Notes under the pieces: model-generated | What the model was told of the DNA's origin: nothing | Seen by the model: the letters and a program-made list of their open reading frames with translations, nothing else | Database searches by the model: none | Shown: piece by piece, positions 1-6,038 of the stretch | Layout: every line of letters starts with the position of its first letter | How positions within the stretch are numbered: the first letter of the stretch is position 1 | DNA from: Thermoplasmatales archaeon | GTDB lineage: Archaea; Thermoplasmatota; E2; DHVEG-1 | DNA length: 6,101 bases | Reading direction: 5' to 3' | Assembly (NCBI GenBank): GCA_023140035.1 | Contig: JAGLML010000073.1 | Location: 1 to 6,101, forward strand | Translations under genes and position numbers: made by a program

Positions 1-320
1 CCACAAGCGAGATAGGGATGATTTTACGAGACCAGTATGCTATTCCAGATGTTAAAATTGCAACAGGTAAAAGGATTTTGCAGATACTGGAAAATAACAA
101 CATCAAATACGATATACCGGAAGATTTAAGAAATCTTATACGAACTGCACTCACGCTAAGAAAACATCTTGGTACAAATAAAAAGGATTTGAAAAATAAA
201 AGGAATTTACATCTTACTGAGTCGAAAATACGTCGTCTTACAAAATACTATCATGCAGAGCATAGACTTCCGAAAGGTTGGAAATACAGCCCTGCCCAAG
301 CAAAACTGATGTTTGAATAA
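1..320 (+). CDS. rps15: 30S ribosomal protein S15 (archaeal S15p/S13e type), 5'-truncated by the window edge
   Basis: Small-subunit ribosomal protein that binds the central domain of 16S rRNA during 30S assembly. The reading frame is open to the window edge: codons from base 3 (T-S-E-I-G) run into the ATG at 18. This matches the family pattern in which an 'S-x-I-G-L-I-L-R-D-Q-Y-G-I-P-D-V-K' block is internal, so the ATG at 18 is an internal Met and not the start. Other family signatures follow: the IPEDL segment, the 'LRKHL' helix, 'ESKIRRLTKYY' and the terminal 'LPKGWKYSP'. Archaeal S15 is about 150 residues, so roughly 45 N-terminal residues lie upstream. The stop is TAA at 318-320. The next gene is recJ-like, 41 bp downstream on the same strand, as is common in euryarchaea. 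The family assignment is secure; only the true start is unseen. Confidence 0.95.
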   Translation, partial: TSEIGMILRDQYAIPDVKIATGKRILQILENNNIKYDIPEDLRNLIRTALTLRKHLGTNKKDLKNKRNLHLTESKIRRLTKYYHAEHRLPKGWKYSPAQAKLMFE

Positions 321-325
321 TCACC

Positions 326-358
326 ATCTTTTTCAGATAGTGTGAGTTTTTACTTTTA
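326..358 (+). terminator. T-rich spacer after rps15, possible weak intrinsic terminator
   Basis: The 41-bp gap between rps15 and the recJ-like gene contains three T runs: five Ts at 329-333, five at 347-351 and four at 354-357. Archaeal RNA polymerase can terminate at oligo-T tracts without a strong hairpin, so partial termination after rps15 is possible. I see no stable stem-loop and no TATA box at the right distance from the next ATG. That suggests the downstream gene depends at least partly on read-through from rps15. The call rests on base composition alone. Confidence 0.25.
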
Positions 359-361
359 AAC

Positions 362-1705
362 ATGCCAGATGATATTTCAAAATTAAGTAAAAAAGCGGCA
401 GAAATTGTTTCATCCTTGCCAAAGCCTACTAGTGTTAGAGTTGTTTCTCATTATGATGCTGATGGAATTGCTGCTGCAGGCATAATATGTAATGCTCTTT
501 ATCGTGAAGGCTATGATTTTCATGCAACTCTCATGAGAAATCCTTTCAATAAAGGGCTAGAACGACTGGCAAAAGAAGAAAATGAACTAATCATCTTTTC
601 TGATATGGGTAGCGGGCAGATCGAAACTATAGAAAAAATTGGATGCAAAGTTATTATTTTTGATCACCATCAGTATCTTAAGTCAGAAGTTGGAAAAGAT
701 ATTCTGCAGATAAATGCAAACCTATGCGGAATTGATGGCAACTATGAAGCATCTGGTGCTACGCTTAGCTCTTTCTTTGCAAAGACACTCAATGCTGATA
801 ATGAAGATTTATCTTCTTTGGCACTTGCTGGTGTGATTGGCGATAAACAACATATTGGTGGTATCAGAGGTTTTAATAAAGAAATTTTAGAAAGTGCTTT
901 GGAGAAGGGATTCCTAAAAGAACATATGGGCATCAAACTTTACGGAGGTTCGATATTTGATGCTCTCTATTTTTCAATTGATCCATACTACAAGGGCTTA
1001 TCTGGCAATAAAGATGAAATTGAAAGAATTCTCGATAAACTGAATATTGATAAAAATACAAAAATAGATGATATAGAAAAGGACAAATTGATACGATTGC
1101 AGTCTTTTCTTTTATTCAAACTTATAAAAGCAGATTGCCAAAAAATTATTCTAGATATTGCTATCAGGAAAAGGTATTTTTCTGAATCACTAGGTTGTGA
1201 ATTGGAACGATTTGCAGATCTTCTAGATGCGTGTGGGAAGAATGGTCATCGTGGACTTGGGCTATCAATCTGTCTTGGTGACAGTAATGCTTTTGGAGAG
1301 GCAAAAACCGTTGAAAAGGATTATAAACAAAAAATCCTAGGTCATCTCATAGAATTAGAAGAAGGTGAGATAAGAGAAGCGGAAGGGATGAGGTACTTTT
1401 ATAGCGATAGTTCCTCACTCGGCGGTGTTGTTGCAGGAATTGCCATTAACTATATTCTTGATGATAAAAAACCGTTGTTTTCGATTGCAAAAAAAGAAGA
1501 TGAAATCCATGTTTCTTGTAGAGGTAATCAGAAACTTGTAAAGAAGGGATTGGATCTTGGAGGTGCAATGAAAAAAATCACTTTAGCAATAGGGGGATAC
1601 GGTGGTGGACATAAGATTGCGGCAGGCGCTACCATAACTCTAGAAAAAGAAAAAGAGTTTTTGGAAAAGGTTGATAAAATTCTTGTACAACAGTTAAAGG
1701 GATAG
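362..1705 (+). CDS. recJ: RecJ-like single-strand exonuclease, DHH/DHHA1 phosphoesterase (archaeal GAN/RecJ type)
   Basis: Metal-dependent single-strand nuclease of the DHH superfamily. Its archaeal relatives degrade ssDNA or RNA 5'-3' and some associate with GINS in the replisome. The 447 residues carry all four DHH-domain metal motifs: H30-Y-D-A-D-G35, the aspartate of F-S-D81-M, D101-H-H103, and G160-D161. The C-terminal DHHA1 domain shows S-C-R-G-N-Q (385-390) and the glycine-rich nucleic-acid-binding motif G-G-Y-G-G-G-H417. The central part (about 190-340) is a helical linker typical of the archaeal proteins, and the length is usual for them. All expected active-site residues are present, so it is probably active. 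No strong Shine-Dalgarno precedes the ATG. The stop is 1 bp before the pcc1 ATG, indicating an operon. Whether it is the GINS-associated GAN nuclease or another archaeal RecJ paralogue cannot be settled from sequence alone. Confidence 0.9.
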   Translation: MPDDISKLSKKAAEIVSSLPKPTSVRVVSHYDADGIAAAGIICNALYREGYDFHATLMRNPFNKGLERLAKEENELIIFSDMGSGQIETIEKIGCKVIIFDHHQYLKSEVGKDILQINANLCGIDGNYEASGATLSSFFAKTLNADNEDLSSLALAGVIGDKQHIGGIRGFNKEILESALEKGFLKEHMGIKLYGGSIFDALYFSIDPYYKGLSGNKDEIERILDKLNIDKNTKIDDIEKDKLIRLQSFLLFKLIKADCQKIILDIAIRKRYFSESLGCELERFADLLDACGKNGHRGLGLSICLGDSNAFGEAKTVEKDYKQKILGHLIELEEGEIREAEGMRYFYSDSSSLGGVVAGIAINYILDDKKPLFSIAKKEDEIHVSCRGNQKLVKKGLDLGGAMKKITLAIGGYGGGHKIAAGATITLEKEKEFLEKVDKILVQQLKG

Positions 1706-1706
1706 T

Positions 1707-1931
1707 ATGAAAGTGTCTTGTAATCTAATTTTTGAATACAGTAGTTCAGAGAAAACAGAGAAAGTTCTTCGTTCCATCAAAGTTGATGATTTTAATTTTG
1801 TTGAATCCAAGTTGAACAGAAATAGGCTTGAGGTATTAATTGAAAGTAAATCTGTTTCATCGCTTATTCATACGCTAGATGACTATTTAGCATGTATCTC
1901 CGTCGCAGAGAAAATAGTGGATAAAAATTAA
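1707..1931 (+). CDS. pcc1: KEOPS complex subunit Pcc1
   Basis: Small dimerisation subunit of the KEOPS complex (Kae1, Bud32, Cgi121, Pcc1), which transfers threonylcarbamoyl to A37 of ANN-decoding tRNAs (t6A). The 74-residue product fits the short archaeal Pcc1 family. It has an N-terminal beta strand with alternating hydrophobics, a short helix (about 14-24), a middle strand (about 40-47), and the most recognisable part, a C-terminal helix reading S-L-I-H-T-L-D-D-Y-L (52-61) followed by A-E-K. The usual 'PDN'-like turn is here V-D-D-F-N (26-30), a mild divergence. The start ATG lies 1 bp after the recJ-like stop, with a purine-rich AAAGGGA (1696-1702) just upstream that could act as a weak ribosome-binding site. 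Position after S15 and RecJ is the classic euryarchaeal arrangement, which supports the call beyond the short sequence similarity. Confidence 0.82.
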   Translation: MKVSCNLIFEYSSSEKTEKVLRSIKVDDFNFVESKLNRNRLEVLIESKSVSSLIHTLDDYLACISVAEKIVDKN

Positions 1932-1934
1932 TAC
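1922..1934 (+). promoter_or_regulatory. Possible weak TATA-like box upstream of serS
   Basis: An AT-rich stretch with TTAATA at 1928-1933 overlaps the pcc1 stop codon. It is centred about 27 bp before the serS ATG at 1958, the spacing expected for a leaderless archaeal transcript. The 26-bp pcc1-serS gap is larger than the other junctions in this block and has no ribosome-binding site. The match to the archaeal TATA consensus is poor and no BRE stands out, so chance is a realistic alternative in DNA this AT-rich. Confidence 0.25.
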
Positions 1935-1957
1935 TTGTATGTAATGCTAGTTTTACT

Positions 1958-3454
1958 ATGAAATTTGATTTAAAGGCAGATTTTCCCTTGAGTGGAAGTG
2001 CAGTTTCAATTGAAAAAGATATCGATAAATTTGTTTCAGATTTTGATAAAAATGTTTTGAATAGGGGTGCAAAAATATCTTGGAATTTCAAAGGAGAAAA
2101 ATTGTTAGAATTACACATAGTTACTAGTGGTACTAATCGAGCTCACAATCTTTTACCTCGAATCAAGAAGGCGTGGAGCTTAGAAATTGGTAGGAAGCAT
2201 CATATTGGCGGCGGAAGAGGTATTAAAGTTAGAGAGTACAAAATTGAATTTGAACTAGAAAAAGAACCGCTAAAAGAATTTTCTATCCCCTTCGCTGATT
2301 TAAAAATAGAAGGAAAACATGCAACGATGATTTTAAAGAATGTCGATGAAGAGTCTTTGAGAAGAAATTATATTGACAGAATGATTAATCTTGTAGAAGA
2401 GAAGGTTGAAAACCAGTATTATGAAGGAAAAGGGGAATTCTGGAAGTCCATATGGGAATCAGAAAGGAAAAAACCTGTTTGGGCAAAAGATCCAACAGAA
2501 GAAATGGTCGAGCTTGGTTGGCTAAAACAAGGCCCTACGAAGGGAAAATGGTTTTATCGCCCTCAAATCGCAGCAATATTGAGGGCTATGGAAGAAATAG
2601 CCATAAACGAAGTATTGAAACCTCTTGGTTTTCAAGAGATCATAGAATCACAAGTAGTTCCTTTTGACATTTGGTTGAAAACCGGGCATTTGGAAGGTAT
2701 GCCGGGTGAGTTTTATTATGTTGCAGAACCAGCAACTCGCGATGTTGAAAAATGGCAGAGATTCATTGATCTCACTAAGATTACAAAGGAAGTGTCATTT
2801 GATGAATTGAACAAGAATCTGAACACTCCACATGCGGGGATTTGCTATGCTCAATGTCCAGTTATCTACTGGTCTTTTAAAGGGAAAACAATATCAGAAA
2901 AATCCCTCCCAATCTTAGTTTTTGATAAAACTGCTGTTTCTGCTAGATATGAATCTGGAGGGAGGCACGGCATAGAACGGGTTGATGAATTTCACCGCAT
3001 CGAACCAGTTTACATTGGAACAAGGGAGCAGCTCCTTGACCTTCGCGAGAAGCTATTGGAGAGATATAAGCATGTTTTCAACAATATTTTTGATCTCGAG
3101 TGGCGCATGGCATGGGTTACTCCCTGGTATATGCAGCAAGCAGGAAAAATTGGTGATGCAAGCGCACAACAAGATACTGGCACCATCGATTTTGAAGCAT
3201 ATATGCCCTATCGTGGCAACCGTAAAGAATCAGAATGGCTTGAATTTCTAAACCTGAGTATCCTTGGAGATAAATACATCAAAGCATTCAACATAAAAGC
3301 TCAGAAAAGTGAACTCTGGAGTGGGTGTTCAGGCATTGGACTTGAACGATGGGCAATTGCATTTTTAGCGCAAAAAGGCTTAGATCCTAAGAAATGGCCA
3401 ACAGATTTTAAAAGCTATTTGAAAGAATTGCCTAAAGGCATTGAATTTTTATGA
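1958..3454 (+). CDS. serS: Serine--tRNA ligase, rare methanogen-type (SerRS2)
   Basis: Class II aminoacyl-tRNA synthetase that charges tRNA-Ser with serine. It belongs to the atypical zinc-dependent SerRS2 form described from methanogens, not the common SerRS. The 498 residues match that form's length (about 500). An N-terminal alpha/beta tRNA-binding domain (about 1-165) replaces the long coiled-coil arm of ordinary SerRS, and a catalytic core follows. Motif 2 contains F345-H-R347-I-E349 and motif 3 contains S-G-C457-S-G-I-G-L-E-R464. By alignment from memory with Methanosarcina barkeri SerRS (zinc ligands Cys306, Glu355, Cys461), the ligands here are C300, E349 and C457. The first two have the same 49-residue spacing. 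Zinc binds the substrate serine amino group in this form. No key residue is missing. The gene lies 26 bp after pcc1 and ends 4 bp before a membrane-protein gene. Confidence 0.92.
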   Translation: MKFDLKADFPLSGSAVSIEKDIDKFVSDFDKNVLNRGAKISWNFKGEKLLELHIVTSGTNRAHNLLPRIKKAWSLEIGRKHHIGGGRGIKVREYKIEFELEKEPLKEFSIPFADLKIEGKHATMILKNVDEESLRRNYIDRMINLVEEKVENQYYEGKGEFWKSIWESERKKPVWAKDPTEEMVELGWLKQGPTKGKWFYRPQIAAILRAMEEIAINEVLKPLGFQEIIESQVVPFDIWLKTGHLEGMPGEFYYVAEPATRDVEKWQRFIDLTKITKEVSFDELNKNLNTPHAGICYAQCPVIYWSFKGKTISEKSLPILVFDKTAVSARYESGGRHGIERVDEFHRIEPVYIGTREQLLDLREKLLERYKHVFNNIFDLEWRMAWVTPWYMQQAGKIGDASAQQDTGTIDFEAYMPYRGNRKESEWLEFLNLSILGDKYIKAFNIKAQKSELWSGCSGIGLERWAIAFLAQKGLDPKKWPTDFKSYLKELPKGIEFL

Positions 3455-3458
3455 GAAC

Positions 3459-3809
3459 ATGATTAGAAAGGATTTATCAACATACAAGAGAAAATACCAA
3501 GCATTTAGACATCACGCCTGGGCAGGTCTAGGATTTCTCTCAGTGTTGCTGGCTGTTAGAGTTATTTTTCCAGAACCGTCTAAGATATTAACACCGGTAA
3601 TTTTTGTATTGGTTATATACGTCATAGTTGCTTTGCTCTTCACATATAAATATCGTGCAGGGATATCTGTTACAGAAGAGGTTGTGCAGGTTCAGCCTTC
3701 AAATAAAGTCGAGAAAGAAATAATAAGAGCCGATGTTGAAAAGGAACGATTAAAACTAGAGAAGAAAAAAGCAAAAGCTGAAGCAAAAGCAAAGAAAAAA
3801 AGTAAATAA
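3459..3809 (+). CDS. Small two-helix membrane protein with lysine/alanine-rich C-terminal tail, function unknown
   Basis: I do not recognise this family. With the ATG at 3459 the product has 116 residues. It has a basic N-terminus (M-I-R-K-D to R-H-H, 1-19), a hydrophobic helix at about 20-37, a short P-E-P-S turn (39-41), and a second hydrophobic helix at about 43-63. A soluble region follows, ending in a charged, probably helical tail (83-116). The last 16 residues are almost all K, A and E, from an imperfect GCA/AAA codon repeat at 3771-3796. The positive-inside rule puts both termini in the cytoplasm as a hairpin. A TTG at 3441 in the same frame would add six residues inside serS. I prefer the ATG because it is the standard codon and lies 4 bp after the serS stop. 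The basic tail might contact nucleic acid or ribosomes, but that is speculation. Confidence 0.75.
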   Translation: MIRKDLSTYKRKYQAFRHHAWAGLGFLSVLLAVRVIFPEPSKILTPVIFVLVIYVIVALLFTYKYRAGISVTEEVVQVQPSNKVEKEIIRADVEKERLKLEKKKAKAEAKAKKKSK

Positions 3810-3818
3810 AAATATGGA

Positions 3819-3833
3819 AAAAACCTTTAAATA
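3819..3833 (+). promoter_or_regulatory. Archaeal promoter (BRE + TATA box) for a leaderless transcript starting at 3856
   Basis: TTTAAATA at 3826-3833 is a near-perfect archaeal TATA box. It is preceded by a purine-rich AAAAACC (3819-3825) in the BRE position. Its centre is 26-27 bp upstream of the ATG at 3856, the distance at which archaeal polymerase starts transcription. The mRNA therefore probably begins at or within a base or two of the start codon. The absence of any Shine-Dalgarno before 3856 agrees with leaderless translation. This separates the downstream block (3856 onward) from the serS block. Confidence 0.8.
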
Positions 3834-3848
3834 GGAATCATTATCCTA
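3832..3848. repeat. Short inverted repeat between TATA box and start site
   Basis: TAGGA (3832-3836) and its reverse complement TCCTA (3844-3848) are separated by 7 bases. They occupy the region from the end of the TATA box to just before the predicted start site. A dimeric repressor bound here could block polymerase, so it is a possible operator. Five-base arms are short and can arise by chance, hence the low confidence. Confidence 0.3.
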
Positions 3849-3855
3849 CCGCTGT

Positions 3856-4995
3856 ATGGCTAAGAAACGTAAAGAGAAAACAGAAGAAGAACTTGACTTT
3901 AAATTACCAAAGTTTGATGAAGAAAAATTTTTAAAAAGAGAGCATAGAAATATCAAAACACTGTTTATTTCGTTTCTTTTTGGCTCTGTAATTGCCCTTA
4001 TATCATTTAGCTTTTGGAGTCTTTTAAGTGGAAGCACTTTCCGCTGGGAGTTGATTCTATTACTTGGAGTCTTCAACATGCCATGGTTGAAATATCTGTT
4101 TCTCAAACTAGACATTGATCTTACTGATTTCGGACGAAAAGGATGGTTTGGATCATATGCCATCTATATCTTCACGTGGCTTATTGTGCTCATTATACTT
4201 GTTAACCCGCCATTTTATGATGAAGAAAAACCAAGAGTCGATATTGTTGTATTGCCAGGTATGCAAGAGCCAGGTGGAACAGTAAGTATTGTTGCCCATA
4301 TAATTGATAATGTTGGAGTGAAAAAACAAGACATATCATTTACTTTACTCGATCCAGATGGTAAACAAATAGCTGCAGATTTTACTTTTGACGACAATAT
4401 TTTTAGATATACTCACGAAAGCCCCGATAATTTAACAGGAGACAATACCTATACCTTCAAAATAACTGCTAAAGATGTAAGCGGTCATATAACAGAAGAA
4501 GAAGGCTCTTTTAGATACAGTAATGATGCAATTAAACTTGCTGAACCCATTGGAGCTACAATAGCGCCTGGTCCTGCAGTGACATATTCCACTGATATCA
4601 AATTTGACGTTGGATCAGATGTTATTAGATTTTACTATACCGTTGATGACGGAGATGAAATTAATATTACTAAAGGCGATGATTTTTATGTGACCTCTCC
4701 AAAATATGAGGGATGGGTAAAAAACAAAAACGTTACCGTTAAATCATATGCAGAGGTGATTTATTATTTTACAAATTATCCATTGCAATTTAACAATACT
4801 ATAGTGGACTATGAGTCATATTATTTTAAGGTCAGTGATGCAATCGAGATAGGTGGAGAAAAACCTCCAGAAATATCTCTTCCCGGACCTCGTTATGTTG
4901 GTGCTACTCCGGGATTTGAAGTGATAGTATTCATACTATCATTGATCGTCGTTGCTTTAATTTTCAAATACAGAAAGAAAGATAAAAAGACATGA
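3856..4995 (+). CDS. Polytopic membrane protein with glycosylated ectodomain and PGF-CTERM-like C-terminus, function unknown
   Basis: The 379-residue product is not from a family I can name. It begins with a highly charged cytoplasmic tail (1-33). Hydrophobic segments lie at about 34-57, 65-84 and 99-117, with a loop carrying G-R-K (93-95) that fits the positive-inside rule. Residues 118-350 form a beta-rich ectodomain that may hold two Ig-like units: about 125-222, with a D-P-D-G turn (166-169) and a conserved-looking Y-T-F-K-I-T-A-K-D strand (199-207), and about 225-328. Four N-glycosylation sequons (N192, N270, N292, N313) all fall in this part. The end is T-P-G-F-E (351-355), one hydrophobic helix (355-370) and a basic tail from K371, the layout of PGF-CTERM archaeosortase substrates. 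Its own promoter precedes it, and its stop overlaps the RaSEA start as ATGA. Membrane and surface location is well supported; role unknown. Confidence 0.85.
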   Translation: MAKKRKEKTEEELDFKLPKFDEEKFLKREHRNIKTLFISFLFGSVIALISFSFWSLLSGSTFRWELILLLGVFNMPWLKYLFLKLDIDLTDFGRKGWFGSYAIYIFTWLIVLIILVNPPFYDEEKPRVDIVVLPGMQEPGGTVSIVAHIIDNVGVKKQDISFTLLDPDGKQIAADFTFDDNIFRYTHESPDNLTGDNTYTFKITAKDVSGHITEEEGSFRYSNDAIKLAEPIGATIAPGPAVTYSTDIKFDVGSDVIRFYYTVDDGDEINITKGDDFYVTSPKYEGWVKNKNVTVKSYAEVIYYFTNYPLQFNNTIVDYESYYFKVSDAIEIGGEKPPEISLPGPRYVGATPGFEVIVFILSLIVVALIFKYRKKDKKT

Positions 4996-6038
4996 ACGAA
5001 TTAACACGACTCTGTAAACTCTTAAAAAGGGATTTTACTCCCAGAATACGCGATCCATCAAAACCAGTTCGATGTTGGTCCGAAAAAGACATTCTGGAAG
5101 ATAAGATAATAGATGCTTATGTCATTATTTTCAGAACGAGAGGTTGTTCATGGGCTCTTGAATCTGGATGTACCATGTGCGGATATTTTAATGACAGTCT
5201 GTGGGATAAGGTATCGGATAAAGATTTGTTAAAACAGTTCGATAAAACTATGGAGAATTATTCTGGGGAAAAATTTGTTAAAATATTTACTTCAGGCAGT
5301 TTTTTAGATAATAATGAAATTAAACCTGTAATTAGAAATAAAATCCTAAGGGAGTTTGCTGAAAAGGCAGATAAAGTATCAGTTGAATCTAGGCCAGAGT
5401 ATATCACGGATGAGAGGCTATCAGCCATAAAAGAAATTTTTCAGTCTAAAGCGTTTGAAATAGGAAGCGGTCTGGAGACGGCAAACAATTTTGTACGAGA
5501 ACATGCGATAAACAAGGGGTTTACATTTAACAAATACAAGAAAGCTGCTCAAACTTTGAAAAAGTTTAACTTCAAACTAAAAACATATGTGCTCATTAAA
5601 CCGCTGTTTTTAACAGAAAAAGAGTCCGTTAACGACAGCATAAGTACTGTTGATAAAATCAAAACATATACTGATACTATATCATTTAATCCAACAAATG
5701 TTCAACGTAATACGGTAGTGGAATATCTTTGGAAAAGAAAACAGTATAGACCTGCATGGTTATGGAGTGTTGTTGAAGTATTGAAAACAAGTAAAAAATT
5801 AGCGGGAAATATAAGAATTCAGTGTGACATTGCTGGCGGCGGTATCATAAGAGGTGCACATAATTGTAACAAATGCGATCGAAAATTTCTCGATGCAATA
5901 GCGGATTTTTCCCTGTTGCAAGATACAAAAGTTTTTGAAGATCTTGATTGTAAATGTAAGGGGAAATGGCTTGATCAACTTAATATAGAAAATCTAAGTT
6001 TTGGTTCTTTGGTTGATTTTTCTGGTAGATATCAATGA
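4992..6038 (+). CDS. raSEA: Archaeosine biosynthesis radical SAM protein RaSEA
   Basis: Radical SAM partner of ArcS in making archaeosine (G+) at position 15 of the archaeal tRNA D-loop. ArcS adds lysine to preQ0-modified tRNA, and RaSEA then cleaves the lysine adduct to leave the formamidine group. The 348 residues carry the family's distinctive cluster motif C52-X7-C60-X2-C63 in the context T-R-G-C-S-W-A-L-E-S-G-C-T-M-C-G-Y. This replaces the usual CX3CX2C and should bind the 4Fe-4S cluster. Further markers are F-T-S-G-S-F (99-104) and V-E-S-R-P-E-Y (131-137), typical of the radical SAM barrel. The C-terminal region has H290-N-C292-X2-C295 and C320-K-C322, possibly a second metal site. The ATG overlaps the upstream stop (ATGA), and the downstream start overlaps this stop in the same way, indicating translational coupling. 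No ArcS or TGT gene lies in the window. Confidence 0.92.
   Translation: MNELTRLCKLLKRDFTPRIRDPSKPVRCWSEKDILEDKIIDAYVIIFRTRGCSWALESGCTMCGYFNDSLWDKVSDKDLLKQFDKTMENYSGEKFVKIFTSGSFLDNNEIKPVIRNKILREFAEKADKVSVESRPEYITDERLSAIKEIFQSKAFEIGSGLETANNFVREHAINKGFTFNKYKKAAQTLKKFNFKLKTYVLIKPLFLTEKESVNDSISTVDKIKTYTDTISFNPTNVQRNTVVEYLWKRKQYRPAWLWSVVEVLKTSKKLAGNIRIQCDIAGGGIIRGAHNCNKCDRKFLDAIADFSLLQDTKVFEDLDCKCKGKWLDQLNIENLSFGSLVDFSGRYQ

Noticed and set aside
18..320. ATG at 18 as the start of a 100-residue S15
   Set aside because: The frame stays open upstream and codons 3-17 (T-S-E-I-G) continue the known S15 pattern, so this Met is internal and the gene is cut by the window edge.
382..472. RecJ-like motif I reading H-Y-D-A-D-G and not D-H-D-A-D-G as a sign of inactivation
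   Set aside because: Archaeal RecJ-like proteins commonly have S-H-x-D-A-D-G here; the metal-binding aspartates and all later motifs are intact.
742..936. Antisense open frame within the recJ-like gene
   Set aside because: It lies opposite conserved DHH-domain coding sequence and has no promoter or family resemblance.
1864..2118. Antisense open frame across the pcc1-serS junction
   Set aside because: It spans two well-supported genes on the other strand and its peptide shows no recognisable features.
2452..3251. Two + strand out-of-frame open frames inside serS (2452-2667, 2982-3251)
   Set aside because: Both are frame shadows of the catalytic core, which contains motifs 2 and 3 in the main frame.
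3441..3458. TTG start giving a 122-residue version of the small membrane protein
   Set aside because: It would need a rare start codon inside serS; an ATG at 3459, 4 bp after the serS stop, is more likely and loses no hydrophobic segment.
3771..3796. GCA/AAA-rich repeat as a tandem repeat or CRISPR-like element
   Set aside because: It is low-complexity coding sequence for a K/A/E tail, with no uniform repeat unit or spacers.
3846..4397. Antisense open frames opposite the PGF-CTERM-like protein gene (3846-4163, 4215-4397)
   Set aside because: The + strand frame has coherent membrane topology, sequons and a promoter; the antisense peptides show neither start signals nor domain features.
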